From positions 1 through 64,000 of the forward strand of contig MWCO01000018.1 of assembly GCA_002070115.1 (NCBI GenBank): a stretch of 64,000 nucleotides of DNA. The letters run 5' to 3'. Source of the stretch: Deltaproteobacteria bacterium ADurb.Bin207 (lineage in GTDB: Bacteria; Myxococcota_A; Polyangia; Polyangiales; Polyangiaceae). Below, piece after piece: positions 14,477 through 23,196 of this stretch. Position numbers and translations under genes: made by a program. Each line of letters begins with the position of its first letter. The stretch's first letter is position 1. The notes under the pieces are model-generated. The model was not told the DNA's origin. It searched no databases and saw nothing but the letters and a program-made list of their open reading frames with translations.

Positions 14477-17011
14477 TTACCGAACTTGAATGGTCCCACC
14501 TTCGATGCGATCGTCGTTATGCTTGCCTCGCGTGACCTTCAGCCTCGTGTTGCCCACGAAAAAACCATAGTACAGGCCATATCCCCCGGGAGTGAAGTTG
14601 GGCTCGAGCTGAATGGGGTAGTCGTCGACGAGCACATCGCCGACTTGCCATAACGTCATTGGGTATTTTTTGTCCATGGGCAGGTGATCGCCATTGAATC
14701 GACGACCATGTCCATCGATGTGGATGAAGCACTCCCAATCACGGCCAACCCGTCCAATCACTTCATAGTACAAGCGCAATCGATACTTGCGACCGGCGAT
14801 CACGGAGTCGACGACGCGACCTTCCGGATCGACCATATCCCAGCCGAGAGCTTTGAGCTGTCCTTGCAATTCCACATCGAGTGGGTGGGAGGGATTGGGC
14901 CGCTGTGCGAGGACGATGTCATCCAGCGGATTGTGGCTTGTTTCGGCGTTGTTCAACTTGTTGGAAGCAAGCAAAATTTGGCTCGAACGGGCGTCGAGGA
15001 TCGGCAAATTGCGACCCGCTCGCGTTCGAGCACGATAGGAAGAATTGAGCCGGGCCAAGTCCTCGTTGCGCAACACGAGCCACTTACGTTCTTGCCCGTC
15101 GAGAAGCCATTGCAGTGCCCCTTCGACGTCGGAAAACGAGTCGATGGCGCCTCCCGCGTAGTAGCTTGCCGTACGACTGCTGACGCCAAGCAAGGCGAGA
15201 GGCTCCTGTCCAGAACGCATTTTGGCGTAAGAGTCGAAAACTTCTTTCGGCGACAGTTGCGCGGCGAGAGCAGGAAAATATGAAAAACTAAGGATGGCAC
15301 CGCCAAGGGCTCCAGCCGCCAGGGTGGCGGATGCTCGGCTCACTCGAAAGCGTGGGAAAAACCATCGATTGATATCACGAAACGCGAGGGCCAGAGCCAG
15401 AGCGACTAGCAAGGCCACGGGTACGGCCCACCATGCGTTGAGCGCAATCATTCGCACCGTGGCGCTCATGGTGACCACGCTTTTCCATTGTGCCTTCATG
15501 CCTATGAAAACGTTCGCGGCCGTGACGACGAGAGCGAGTTCGACAACCCCCCCCACGATGACGAGATTGCCTTTGGCGGCGGTCCGAAGAGCTTTCAATA
15601 TGCCAAAATAGTCTGAAAAAACGAAGGGTTTACGGTCTTGCGCATCTCGCTCCAGCCAGGAGGCGAAAACCAGCACACCGCATACGATCGTACAAACGAG
15701 CATGAGCCGAGCGGCGTCTTGCTTGAAACTGTCGGGGAAACTCGTGGACTCGATGCCGTACGCGCTGAACGCCTTGTCTGGCCACTTTTTGAAGTCCGAA
15801 TAAAGGAGGGCCAAAAAGGTGACGGTTCCTATGGCCATGGCCCTGGAAGCGTGGCCGCCACGCTCGAGATCTCGGATGGCCACCGCCGCAATCGCCGCCA
15901 TCAGGCCAATTCCTGCAAAGGGAATATGGCCGACGTACACGTTCATCAAGCCGAGAATTCCAAACGACAAACTCGTGCCGACGATAAGCAAGACACGAAG
16001 GGCGCGCTCGCGAGCGTCTTGGCTGTCCTGCAATGCGAAAGCTGGTCGGAATAGCCTGCCCACTGCAAAAGGAATGAACGCGCTCCAAGGAAAAAGGGCA
16101 TGGCCGAGCATCAATAGAACGTGATCGAAGGAAGGAGGCTGAGAAGGCCTCGTGACGATGGCACCTAGCACTCGAACGGCCTGGCTCCCTTGCGCGGTGA
16201 CGAGCGTGTAAACGCCCCACGCGGCGGCACCGGAACCGAGCACGAGAATTGCGATCGCGACGGGGGTGGAGAGACGATTCGATTTCGTGGCACCATTCGA
16301 CAACCGGCATACGAGCCACGCGAGTCCGACGGTAAGCAGGGGCAAAGCCAATCCGATCAGAATTCCCCGAGACAGAAAGCCGGCGGTCCCACCAAGGATG
16401 GCGAGCAGGGTTGAGACAACTTGGCTTCGGCGCGTAGGTTGGTTGTCGAAAACGAGCAGACCGAATCCTGCCACGGCCATCGTGATAGAGGAGAAGGTGA
16501 CGATGTCTCCGAGCATGGTTCGCGCCTGCACGAAAAAAAGAGGCATGGTGGATAGTGCAATGCTGGCGAACACGCCTGCCCGTTCATCCATCAATCGGCT
16601 GACGAGCCAATAAATCGCTCCCGCCCCCGCGAGAGCCCATAGCGCGAGGGGGAGTCTTCCTGCCCATTCATGCAGTCCAAAAGCGGCAAATCCCGCTGCA
16701 ATGGACGTAAACGGCAACTCTCCTTTACCAAGCTGCTCCAACGTCGGCATCGTATTGTCCGCGTCGGCGAGACTGAGCGCTTGCGCACCGAAAAGATTGA
16801 TCCCGATGCGTCGTGCGAAGTCAGCGACGTTGAGTTCATGCGGATCCCAGATTCCACCCGACCCCAAAGAGGGCATGAGAATGAGAAGAGGGATGAGCAA
16901 GCCGGCGGCGCGGAGTAGCCATGAACTAGGCGCGTTTCGCGTGCTTTCACCAGCACAAGAGGCTTGGGTGGTGTTGGGTGTGGAGGGCTGGTCTTCGGTA
17001 AGCTTGGTCAT
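14477..17011 (-). CDS. GT39/ArnT-like membrane glycosyltransferase
   Basis: 844 residues with about a dozen hydrophobic helices and a C-terminal soluble region of some 260 residues. The N-terminal loop carries the acidic GIWDPHELNVADFARR segment, matching the catalytic D/E-containing first periplasmic loop of the PMT/ArnT (GT39/GT83) fold, and RTMLGDIVTF resembles the second conserved loop. Such enzymes move sugars from polyprenyl-phosphate carriers to lipids or proteins on the periplasmic side. The C-terminal part contains a beta-rich stretch (YRLRLYYEVIGRVGRDWECF) of the kind found appended to these enzymes. The acceptor cannot be deduced. Tail-to-tail with the lipoprotein gene upstream in coordinates; 81 bases separate it from the next minus-strand gene. 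Confidence 0.8.
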   Translation of the reverse strand: MTKLTEDQPSTPNTTQASCAGESTRNAPSSWLLRAAGLLIPLLILMPSLGSGGIWDPHELNVADFARRIGINLFGAQALSLADADNTMPTLEQLGKGELPFTSIAAGFAAFGLHEWAGRLPLALWALAGAGAIYWLVSRLMDERAGVFASIALSTMPLFFVQARTMLGDIVTFSSITMAVAGFGLLVFDNQPTRRSQVVSTLLAILGGTAGFLSRGILIGLALPLLTVGLAWLVCRLSNGATKSNRLSTPVAIAILVLGSGAAAWGVYTLVTAQGSQAVRVLGAIVTRPSQPPSFDHVLLMLGHALFPWSAFIPFAVGRLFRPAFALQDSQDARERALRVLLIVGTSLSFGILGLMNVYVGHIPFAGIGLMAAIAAVAIRDLERGGHASRAMAIGTVTFLALLYSDFKKWPDKAFSAYGIESTSFPDSFKQDAARLMLVCTIVCGVLVFASWLERDAQDRKPFVFSDYFGILKALRTAAKGNLVIVGGVVELALVVTAANVFIGMKAQWKSVVTMSATVRMIALNAWWAVPVALLVALALALAFRDINRWFFPRFRVSRASATLAAGALGGAILSFSYFPALAAQLSPKEVFDSYAKMRSGQEPLALLGVSSRTASYYAGGAIDSFSDVEGALQWLLDGQERKWLVLRNEDLARLNSSYRARTRAGRNLPILDARSSQILLASNKLNNAETSHNPLDDIVLAQRPNPSHPLDVELQGQLKALGWDMVDPEGRVVDSVIAGRKYRLRLYYEVIGRVGRDWECFIHIDGHGRRFNGDHLPMDKKYPMTLWQVGDVLVDDYPIQLEPNFTPGGYGLYYGFFVGNTRLKVTRGKHNDDRIEGGTIQVR

Positions 17012-17092
17012 GGTCTTTTTACGGGGGACGACGCCCGACAGGGCTGCACTGTAGTCAAAGAGGCGTGCCTTGCAACGAATGGTGGTGGAAGA

Positions 17093-17605
17093 TTACATTC
17101 CCGAAGGCAGCGGGACGGTTTGTTCTCGTCGTCGAATTCGAGCCGCGAGTTGTTCAGCGGCTTGTTGCATGGCCTGAGGATTGAATTCGCCTTCTCCGCG
17201 CAGCATGCCGTGTCGAACCTCGTACTTTTCCGTTGTGATGGGCATAGGCTTGTCCCCACCGGTGCCGGTCGCACCAACTCCTATCCCGAACACCCGACTT
17301 CCCAGTTGTACATCCACCCACACAATGCGCTCGACCGGTGCATCGATGGCGAGCACCGTGCCATCGCCTAGCTTGTCTCCTGGCCGTAGGTCGTCAAGAA
17401 GCCGAAGAACGTCCGGAGCGGCTGGTGTTTCAGGACCTTGAAGGCCAAAAATGACGGGTTTCGGCGCAGGGGGGGGAATGTGGGTTATTCGGTGATAGAC
17501 GAGTACAGCCATGCCCAAAAAAACAAAGACGAGCGCGACACGAAACCGCAAACGGGAAATGGTCGGGACCGATGAGTTTTGCGCCTTCGTATCAGGATGA
17601 ATCAT
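17093..17605 (-). CDS. Single-pass membrane protein of unknown function
   Basis: 170 residues with one transmembrane helix near 23-41 (RVALVFVFLGMAVLVYH), a Pro-rich spacer (IPPPAPKP), and a periplasmic part of about 125 residues with a beta-rich stretch (KLGDGTVLAIDAPVERIVWV) and a helical, Arg/Gln-rich end. It lies upstream of the GT39-like gene in the same direction and may be cotranscribed. I do not recognise the family. The gene is credible because of codon use, the helix-then-domain layout, and lack of a better competing frame. Confidence 0.6.
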   Translation of the reverse strand: MIHPDTKAQNSSVPTISRLRFRVALVFVFLGMAVLVYHRITHIPPPAPKPVIFGLQGPETPAAPDVLRLLDDLRPGDKLGDGTVLAIDAPVERIVWVDVQLGSRVFGIGVGATGTGGDKPMPITTEKYEVRHGMLRGEGEFNPQAMQQAAEQLAARIRRREQTVPLPSGM

Positions 17606-17748
17606 GGCGTTGACAGGGCTCCGCTGCTATTGTTTTGGACATCCGTTGAAGCAATGGAGGGAATGTTCGTCTATCTTCGACGTAAGATTTCAGCAAGCCC
17701 TGGGATATCACCCCCCTGCTACTTGGGTTAATCATTAAGGAGAAGGCA

Positions 17749-18624
17749 ATGCGTAAACTTATTGGAACCAGTCTCATCGCCGCCTGTTGTCTTGCCGTTC
17801 CGCTTCTGACCGCATCACCTGCGCAAGCAGGGCTGGAAGCATGCGGAAACATCAATGTTGAAGCCAGTGCCCAGTGCAAGGTGGAGGTAGAGGGCGGATG
17901 CGTGGCCAAGTGCACTCCGGTTAGCTTCTATGCCTCTTGTTCCGCGAAGGGGTATGCATCCTGTGAAGGCAAATGCGACTTGCCCGCGGTGGACTGTAGT
18001 GCCTCGTGTGAAGGGTCTTGCCAGGGCTCATGCGAGCCGAATCCCAATTTTTCCTGCGAAGCGAATTGCACTGGGTCCTGCGATGCGGATTGCTCCGGGC
18101 AGTGCGCGGCGGCTGGAAACAAGGGGGAATGCGAGGCGCAGTGCAAGGCGACCTGCAAGGGGGAATGCGATGCCAGTTGCAAAGGCTCGCCTGCTACTTG
18201 CGAAGGAAAGTGCCAGGGAAGCTGCGAAGGGCAGTGCAAAGCCAAGGCGAATATGTCCTGCCAAGCTGAATGTCAGGGCAAGCTATCTGCAAACTGCCAG
18301 TCCGAGCTAAAAGGTGGATGCGAAGCAGCGTGCAAAAAACCCGAAGGCGCTCTGTTCTGCGATGGTCAGTACGTGGACCATGGCGGCAACATGAAAGACT
18401 GTATCGCCGCGCTCAACGCCATGCTGACTGTGAAGGTCGACGCTTCCGCGAGCGCTTCGTTGGAGTGCGCCAACGGCAAGTGCGAAGCCGAAGCCGAAGC
18501 CGAGGCAGGATGTAGCCTGTCTGTAGCCAATCAACCGAGCGACGGTAGTGCGCCGTACGCTTTGGGATTGCTTGGAGCCCTCGGTGCCCTGGTGTTCGGA
18601 CGCTACCGCCGTCGACAGAAGTAA
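17749..18624 (+). CDS. Cys-rich repetitive exported protein with C-terminal membrane-sorting tail
   Basis: 291 residues; a strong AAGGAG site lies seven bases before the ATG. A signal peptide (1-27, ending AQA) is followed by a mature part with 35 Cys residues by my count, mostly in short units of type C-x2/3-C-x-G-x-C (for example SCEGSCQGSC, CTGSCDADCSGQC). Around 225-255 the protein becomes Ala/Glu-rich. The C-terminus is a hydrophobic helix followed by RYRRRQK, the layout of GlyGly-/MYXO-CTERM sorting signals, but the Cys-Gly-Cys motif that usually precedes the helix is replaced by a single Cys about 20 residues earlier. It is probably anchored and perhaps processed at the cell surface. 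The Cys spacing could build a rigid disulfide rod or bind metal; neither is shown. Confidence 0.8.
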   Translation: MRKLIGTSLIAACCLAVPLLTASPAQAGLEACGNINVEASAQCKVEVEGGCVAKCTPVSFYASCSAKGYASCEGKCDLPAVDCSASCEGSCQGSCEPNPNFSCEANCTGSCDADCSGQCAAAGNKGECEAQCKATCKGECDASCKGSPATCEGKCQGSCEGQCKAKANMSCQAECQGKLSANCQSELKGGCEAACKKPEGALFCDGQYVDHGGNMKDCIAALNAMLTVKVDASASASLECANGKCEAEAEAEAGCSLSVANQPSDGSAPYALGLLGALGALVFGRYRRRQK

Positions 18625-19240
18625 GACTCTGAACCCCCCTTTTCTCCTCCAGGCTCGGCGCTTCGTTTCACCACACGGGTGGGGCGGAGCGCTCGCCCTC
18701 GTTGTCGATCAGCTTTCCAAGCTGTATGCGGAAAAGTCCCACCTCCTTCATCCACCCGTGCCAACCATGGCGCATCATCGTGCGAGTTCCGAGACAGCCT
18801 GGCTATGGGTTTCTGATTCGGGAAATTCGTATTTCGCCTTTCATGTGACCCATGTTGCCAATGCGGGGATCATGATGGGGGCTTTGGAAAACGCCGCCCC
18901 ACCCATCCCTTGGCTGATGTTCATGGCAACGACGGTTATTGGGCTTGCGATGGGAATAGGACTGCTGGCTATAGCCAAACAGAGCGAAAAGGGGTTGCTC
19001 TGGGGTGCGGTGCTGTTGACCGCAGGTGTCGCGAGCAATCTGATGGATCGTCTTCGGGTGGATTATGTCGTGGATTGGGCGCACCTGCAGTGGCGGCTGG
19101 GAGGATGGCTCGTGGATGCACCGGCTTTCAACTTGGCGGATTTGTTCATTATTGCCGGAAGCGCCTTGGCCTCGATCGCTTTGATACGGCGAAAACTACC
19201 TTTGGCGCACGTACACCAAAGCCAGATAAAGCAGGGTTAG
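18548..19240 (+). CDS. lspA: Signal peptidase II (lipoprotein signal peptidase)
   Basis: Inner-membrane aspartic protease that cuts prolipoproteins before the lipidated Cys; its targets here would include the many lipoproteins in this window. Family motifs are present: VVDQLSK, HVANAGIMMG, GVASNLMDRL (first catalytic Asp) and FNLADLFIIAG (second catalytic Asp). The longest frame (GTG at 18548, 230 residues) overlaps the Cys-rich gene by 77 bases; since LspA proteins are about 160-200 residues, a later start (GTG 18584 or a rare CTG 18629 just after the upstream stop) is likely, and no ATG is available. The first transmembrane helix is short and weak. Its 3' end overlaps the convergent UbiA gene by 45 bases. 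Confidence 0.85.
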   Translation: MRRTLWDCLEPSVPWCSDATAVDRSKTLNPPFLLQARRFVSPHGWGGALALVVDQLSKLYAEKSHLLHPPVPTMAHHRASSETAWLWVSDSGNSYFAFHVTHVANAGIMMGALENAAPPIPWLMFMATTVIGLAMGIGLLAIAKQSEKGLLWGAVLLTAGVASNLMDRLRVDYVVDWAHLQWRLGGWLVDAPAFNLADLFIIAGSALASIALIRRKLPLAHVHQSQIKQG

Positions 19241-20080
19241 CAGGCCCGCCAAACCTACCAAAGAGATGGCGCGGTGTCCCGTGAACCGTCGGCCGAAAAG
19301 CATCCAGACGACAAAGACGATGGGTTGCAGGATGAGGTAGGCGGTGATGGGAGGAGAGTAATCAAGCCAGGGGATGGTGGATGTGGAGACAAGGCTGAGG
19401 GCAAGAGCCACGATGCCGGCGAATCGGGGAGAAGTACGGACCGCCAAGGTGCGGTGTCCCGCCGTTTTGTCGGCGTCCACATCGACGACGCTTGCGAATA
19501 TATGAAGGCCGACGAGGGTGGGGGCGACGGTGAAGGTTTCGGTGGCCAGGGGCAAGGACGACGGCCCGGATAGATGGCCCAGGCAGAGCAAGCCAATCAT
19601 GATGGATGCGGTGACGAGACCGTCGACGATGGGAATTTCTTTGAGCCGAATGGGGGGCGATGAGTAGGCCCAAGAAAGAAATAGGATCCCACTTAATAGA
19701 AGAGCAGCAGCCAGGGGAAGCCAAGGAATGATACTGGCGACCATGGCGCCGCCGATCCAAGGAGCCCATCGAGACAATGTGTGGGGGATGGGGCTGCTTG
19801 CACCGTGGATCCAATTGCCTTTTCGTGGATTGTCGGCATCCGAGTCTTGGTCGGCGAGGTCGTTGAGACCAAAGAGGTAAAGGCAGAACGGGAATGTGAT
19901 GACGATGGACAGGAGCAGGGTGACGGTGGAATCTTGGACGGCACCGTAGGCCATACCAATGCGGTACAGCGCGAGGGCCGCGATCCATCCCAGAGGGCGG
20001 CTGGTCCGTGCCAGACCCATGATGACGTGAGAAATGGCGAAGCGGCGAGGTTTGGGGCAAGCGCGGGAATCGAGTGTCAT
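19196..20080 (-). CDS. UbiA-family membrane prenyltransferase
   Basis: 294 residues from an ATG seven codons inside the longest frame. Eight or nine hydrophobic helices. Both Asp-rich motifs of the UbiA superfamily are present: LNDLADQDSDADN (first, binds Mg-prenyl diphosphate) and DVDADKTAGHRTLAVR (second). It should attach a prenyl chain to an aromatic or related acceptor in the membrane, as in quinone, heme or (bacterio)chlorophyll pathways. No pathway genes are adjacent, so the acceptor is unknown; the spacing DVDADKTAGHRT is of the general UbiA type and does not single out MenA, UbiA or ChlG. The stop codon lies inside the 3' end of lspA on the other strand. Confidence 0.85.
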   Translation of the reverse strand: MTLDSRACPKPRRFAISHVIMGLARTSRPLGWIAALALYRIGMAYGAVQDSTVTLLLSIVITFPFCLYLFGLNDLADQDSDADNPRKGNWIHGASSPIPHTLSRWAPWIGGAMVASIIPWLPLAAALLLSGILFLSWAYSSPPIRLKEIPIVDGLVTASIMIGLLCLGHLSGPSSLPLATETFTVAPTLVGLHIFASVVDVDADKTAGHRTLAVRTSPRFAGIVALALSLVSTSTIPWLDYSPPITAYLILQPIVFVVWMLFGRRFTGHRAISLVGLAGLLTLLYLALVYVRQR

Positions 20081-20107
20081 GGTGGACGAACCGCGCTTCA
20101 CGATAGC

Positions 20108-20857
20108 TTACGGGGTCAAAGTGGCGGTTTTGATGTAGTCGAGCTTGGGAAAACTGCTCTTCAAGTAGGAGTTTCCCTGAAATTGCAGGCGTCCTTGCTC
20201 TGGACCGTCGCCGACAGGGGCCCCTTCTCCGTAGCCTTTGTACAATTTATCGACGACATCCATGCCTGTGATGACTTTGCCGAAGGGAGAAAATCCTTGG
20301 GAGTCCAGGCGGCTGTTGTCGCCGAAGTTGATGAACATCTGGACGGTTCTGGAGTTGGCTCCTGAGGTGGCGAAAGTTAGGTAGCCGCGCTTGTTCGATT
20401 CCTTGACGGGATCATCATCGATTCGAGCGTTTCGCCAGGCGGAGTTGACCTTGGGTTCACCGTGGATTCCGAATTGGGCCATGAAGCCATCGATCACGCG
20501 AAAGACAGCGATGTCCTCGAAGTATCCGATTTTGACGAGATTATAGAACCGGTCCGCGCCTTTGGGAGCCCAGGCGCGGGTGACTTCGACGACGAACTGT
20601 CCTTGGGTGGTATCGAATTTGACTTTGAAAGAAGCTGGTGCTGTTTCGGTGGCCTTTTCGGGGGCAAGCAAAGCGGGAGCAATGGGCTTCGCCGGTTGCG
20701 CGGCGGGCGCGGTTGGCGTGGAAGACGGTGGGGGTTTTGGGGTTTCGGAGGGTGAGGCTGTCTTGCTGGAAGGCTCGGGGGGAGGCGCTTCACAACCCAT
20801 CAATGTCGTCGTGACGAAAAGGGCGACCGCGGTGATGCTGAGCTTTCGCACAAGCAT
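20108..20857 (-). CDS. Cyclophilin-type peptidyl-prolyl isomerase lipoprotein
   Basis: 249 residues from the ATG seven bases after AGGAG; the longer open frame upstream lacks coding character. The signal peptide ends in a lipobox (LMGC, Cys at about 19), then an Ala/Pro/Ser-rich linker to about 70, then a cyclophilin domain (about 78-240): VKFDTTQGQFVVEVTRAWAP, ADRFYNLVKIGYFEDIAVFR (with the F/R of the active site), GYLTFATSGANSRTVQMFIN and FSPFGKVITGMDVVDKLY. These match the bacterial PpiA/B family. It should catalyse proline isomerisation on envelope proteins from a membrane-anchored position. Lies 27 bases upstream of the UbiA gene in the same direction. Confidence 0.88.
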   Translation of the reverse strand: MLVRKLSITAVALFVTTTLMGCEAPPPEPSSKTASPSETPKPPPSSTPTAPAAQPAKPIAPALLAPEKATETAPASFKVKFDTTQGQFVVEVTRAWAPKGADRFYNLVKIGYFEDIAVFRVIDGFMAQFGIHGEPKVNSAWRNARIDDDPVKESNKRGYLTFATSGANSRTVQMFINFGDNSRLDSQGFSPFGKVITGMDVVDKLYKGYGEGAPVGDGPEQGRLQFQGNSYLKSSFPKLDYIKTATLTP

Positions 20858-21018
20858 GAATACACTCCTCATATAGGGATAATTCGCTGTGATCACGGCA
20901 TGCGTGAGCAGCGCTGCGCATCCTAGCCAATGGCTCGCGGCTGTCAATGCGGCGCCATCGATCGCGTCGAGGTGAACGGTGGCCGGCTTCAACCACCTGA
21001 AGGTATTGGCTGGAAGCT

Positions 21019-21894
21019 TTGGCCCCAAGGACGACAACCTACAAGGGCACGAATTGGGGTACACTGCCGTGTGTGGCGGAATCCACCGATCCTTCTGAGC
21101 CTCATGGTTTCTCGGGCCATGCATCGCTCGCACGGCGTTTGTGTCGTGTGGTGCCGTCGCTTTCCACGCAGGCGCTGCGTATGGCGTACGTGCGCAGCGT
21201 ATGGATCGAATCCGACTCCTCCGAGTTTGCTTGGGCGATCGATGCGGTATGTGAGTGGAGCAAAGCGCGTGACAAGCGGGCTCAGGAGGTGATGCTCGCG
21301 TTTGCGGCATTGTTGCATGAACCAAGCTTGCGTTGTCGGATCGAATCGCTTCGCCATGACGCTGAGCAGGGCAAATTGGGTTCGTTGGGGTCGCTTCTGC
21401 CCTCGGGGGAAGACTCGAAAAAAGAGCAGAGTCGTGGCGAAGTGGATGAGCGACACGTTCCAGACTACGGTTATGGACGACCATTGACGCTTGGAGAGCG
21501 CAAATCGATGGCAAGGCGCCCATCACGTCGGCAGTTGGATCGATTGCTTGCCGACCCTCATCCGAGCGTCATTCTGAATTTGCTGAACAACAGCATTACG
21601 ACGGAAGATGATGTCGTGCGATTGGCGGCGAAGCGCCCGCTGCGGCATGAGATCATGAAGGAGATTGCCCGCCATCCGAAGTGGAACGTTCGTCGTCGTG
21701 TGCGGCTCGCGCTTGTGCTCAACCCTGGTTGTCCGCCGGAGCTTGGGATTCCTCTTGTGGAATTAGCGTTACGTTCGGAGCTTCGGACGGTGATGGAGCG
21801 CACGGAGATTCACCCGGATATTCGGCGTGCGGCGCTTGCGCGTCTTGGGGAGGGCCGTTCGGACGCCCACGGGGATGGGAGTAAAAAATCGTGA
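21019..21894 (+). CDS. HEAT-like repeat protein, myxobacterial unknown
   Basis: Up to 291 residues; the frame opens with TTG and no ribosome site decides the start (GTG at 21073 and ATG at 21178 are alternatives). Residues 165-275 are a helical repeat region: DPHPSVILNLLNNSITTEDD, RHEIMKEIARHPKWNVRRRV, LVLNPGCPPELGIPLVELAL. This resembles leucine-rich variant or HEAT-like solenoids found in hypothetical proteins of Polyangia. The N-terminal half is charged (KARDKRAQEVMLAF) and lacks a known domain. No signal peptide. It is probably cytoplasmic and used for protein contacts. Confidence 0.65.
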   Translation: MAPRTTTYKGTNWGTLPCVAESTDPSEPHGFSGHASLARRLCRVVPSLSTQALRMAYVRSVWIESDSSEFAWAIDAVCEWSKARDKRAQEVMLAFAALLHEPSLRCRIESLRHDAEQGKLGSLGSLLPSGEDSKKEQSRGEVDERHVPDYGYGRPLTLGERKSMARRPSRRQLDRLLADPHPSVILNLLNNSITTEDDVVRLAAKRPLRHEIMKEIARHPKWNVRRRVRLALVLNPGCPPELGIPLVELALRSELRTVMERTEIHPDIRRAALARLGEGRSDAHGDGSKKS

Positions 21895-22012
21895 GGGCAG
21901 CCGAAGCACAAGCATGGTGGATGGCCTATGTTGGGCGGTCCAGGCAAGGACTTGGGAAGGCAGGAAGGACGCTGATTGCGCCCAGGTACTACGCCTGCTA
22001 TGGGAGGCCTTT

Positions 22013-22489
22013 ATGGGAGAGTCCCGTTTCATGGTCTGGTCGAACAGTGGATGGACGGCTTTGGCGCTGGGCTATTTTGTCTTGGCATTGGGGTGTGCGA
22101 GCGGCGATGGGGTTCCGACGGCAACCATCGAAAACGGGCTCGACACCTGCATCGTGGAGGCCAGCTATTTGGAGTATGGGTTCAGCAACCCCATCGGTCC
22201 TTCTGGGCGAATGGCGCCCCGTGAGGTCAGGGAAGGAAGTGCTGTTGCGTATGCTGTCGTGATGGCACCCGAGCCCGGAGAGAATTGTGTTGATTTGGCG
22301 GGCAAACGAGGTGGTTCGCTTTGGATTACCCATGGAGCATTTGAAGCGAAAGCGGGGGAGCTTACGAGCATTCGCTTTTCGAAGGACACGGCGTCGGAGA
22401 TCCCTACGGAATGCTCTCCCCAGTATGTTGAAGGGTTGAAACGGTTTTCCAGATTGAAGGATGCGTGTGATCCAAACGCTGGGAAGTAG
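22013..22489 (+). CDS. Small lipoprotein of unknown function
   Basis: 158 residues from an ATG with GGGAGG six bases upstream (the open frame extends further 5' but without support). The N-terminus has a hydrophobic leader ending LALGC, a good lipobox with Cys at about 28. The mature part of about 130 residues has a beta-rich look (TIENGLDTCIVEASYLEYGF, GSAVAYAVVMAPE) and four further Cys residues. No family is recognised. It follows the HEAT-like gene by 118 bases on the same strand. Confidence 0.65.
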   Translation: MGESRFMVWSNSGWTALALGYFVLALGCASGDGVPTATIENGLDTCIVEASYLEYGFSNPIGPSGRMAPREVREGSAVAYAVVMAPEPGENCVDLAGKRGGSLWITHGAFEAKAGELTSIRFSKDTASEIPTECSPQYVEGLKRFSRLKDACDPNAGK

Positions 22490-22521
22490 CCGATGCGAGA
22501 AAATCCAAGGGTCGTTGGCGG

Positions 22522-22767
22522 ATGAGCGTGGGAGGGGGGCCGTTGGCGACCATGCGACAGCTTGTCGTTGACATGGTCGACATGGTGACGGACCCGGATT
22601 ACCGGTTGAGTTGGGCTCTCAAAGTCGGTGGGGTGGTTGCGTTGGTATGTCTTGCATTGCCGTCGGACCTGCGGGTGCCTGGATATATCGACCTGGTTTT
22701 TGTGCTTGGCCTTCTTTGGCGAGAACGGTCTAAGTATCTGGATTTTGTTCACAAAATGGGACAATGA
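22522..22767 (+). CDS. Small membrane protein
   Basis: 81 residues from the first ATG, or 71 from a second ATG at 22552 that has a G-rich site (GGAGGGGGG) 12 bases ahead. It contains one or two hydrophobic helices (LKVGGVVALVCLALPS and PGYIDLVFVLGLLW) and a charged, basic end (RERSKYLDFVHKM). It starts 32 bases after the lipoprotein gene in the same direction. Length and codon use are compatible with a real gene, but nothing beyond the helices supports it. Alternative: chance frame. Confidence 0.4.
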   Translation: MSVGGGPLATMRQLVVDMVDMVTDPDYRLSWALKVGGVVALVCLALPSDLRVPGYIDLVFVLGLLWRERSKYLDFVHKMGQ

Positions 22768-22819
22768 CGGTCGACTTTGTGATTGGATGGTTGCCTGATG
22801 GGCCGACGGTCGTACGAGT

Positions 22820-23074
22820 TCATTCTTCTTCTTCGATCCACTTCATCCCGCCAGCGGCGGCGATGGCGGGGGCGCAGGTTTCGCAAAGAACGGGCAATTC
22901 TTCTCGGACTTCGTCGCCTCGTGTCCAGAGCAGCAGGCCCTTTCCCGCGGGTTCGCCTTCGATTATTTTTCCGCAGACGTCGCAATACAACGGTTCTTTG
23001 GGCAGGGAATCGCCTTTGACCGCGGCGATGATCAGGTGTGGGCTTGGGGGAACGGCATTCCTTTGCGACGACAT
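22820..23074 (-). CDS. Small zinc-ribbon-like protein
   Basis: 84 residues with two C-x2-C pairs 29 residues apart (CDVC at about 31-34 and CETC at about 64-67), the pattern of a structural zinc site. The flanks are acidic, ending KWIEEEE. Proteins of this type occur as lone small genes in Polyangia. It lies in the gap between a small membrane protein and the FHA activator, opposite in direction to both. Function unknown; it could be a regulator or a metal-binding adaptor. Confidence 0.6.
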   Translation of the reverse strand: MSSQRNAVPPSPHLIIAAVKGDSLPKEPLYCDVCGKIIEGEPAGKGLLLWTRGDEVREELPVLCETCAPAIAAAGGMKWIEEEE

Positions 23075-23196
23075 CGAAAAGGAACTCTAGCGCAGATTGC
23101 CTGAGCGGGGGTACGCTGCTGAACGTACCGAAAGCCGTTTCTCGTAGGGTCGGTCCGCTGCGCGGATGGGCCGTTCGATACACAAGGTCACGTTTC

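Noticed and set aside
20858-21526. N-terminal extension of the cyclophilin gene
   Set aside because: AGGAG and a lipoprotein signal place the start at 20857; upstream codons are of random composition.
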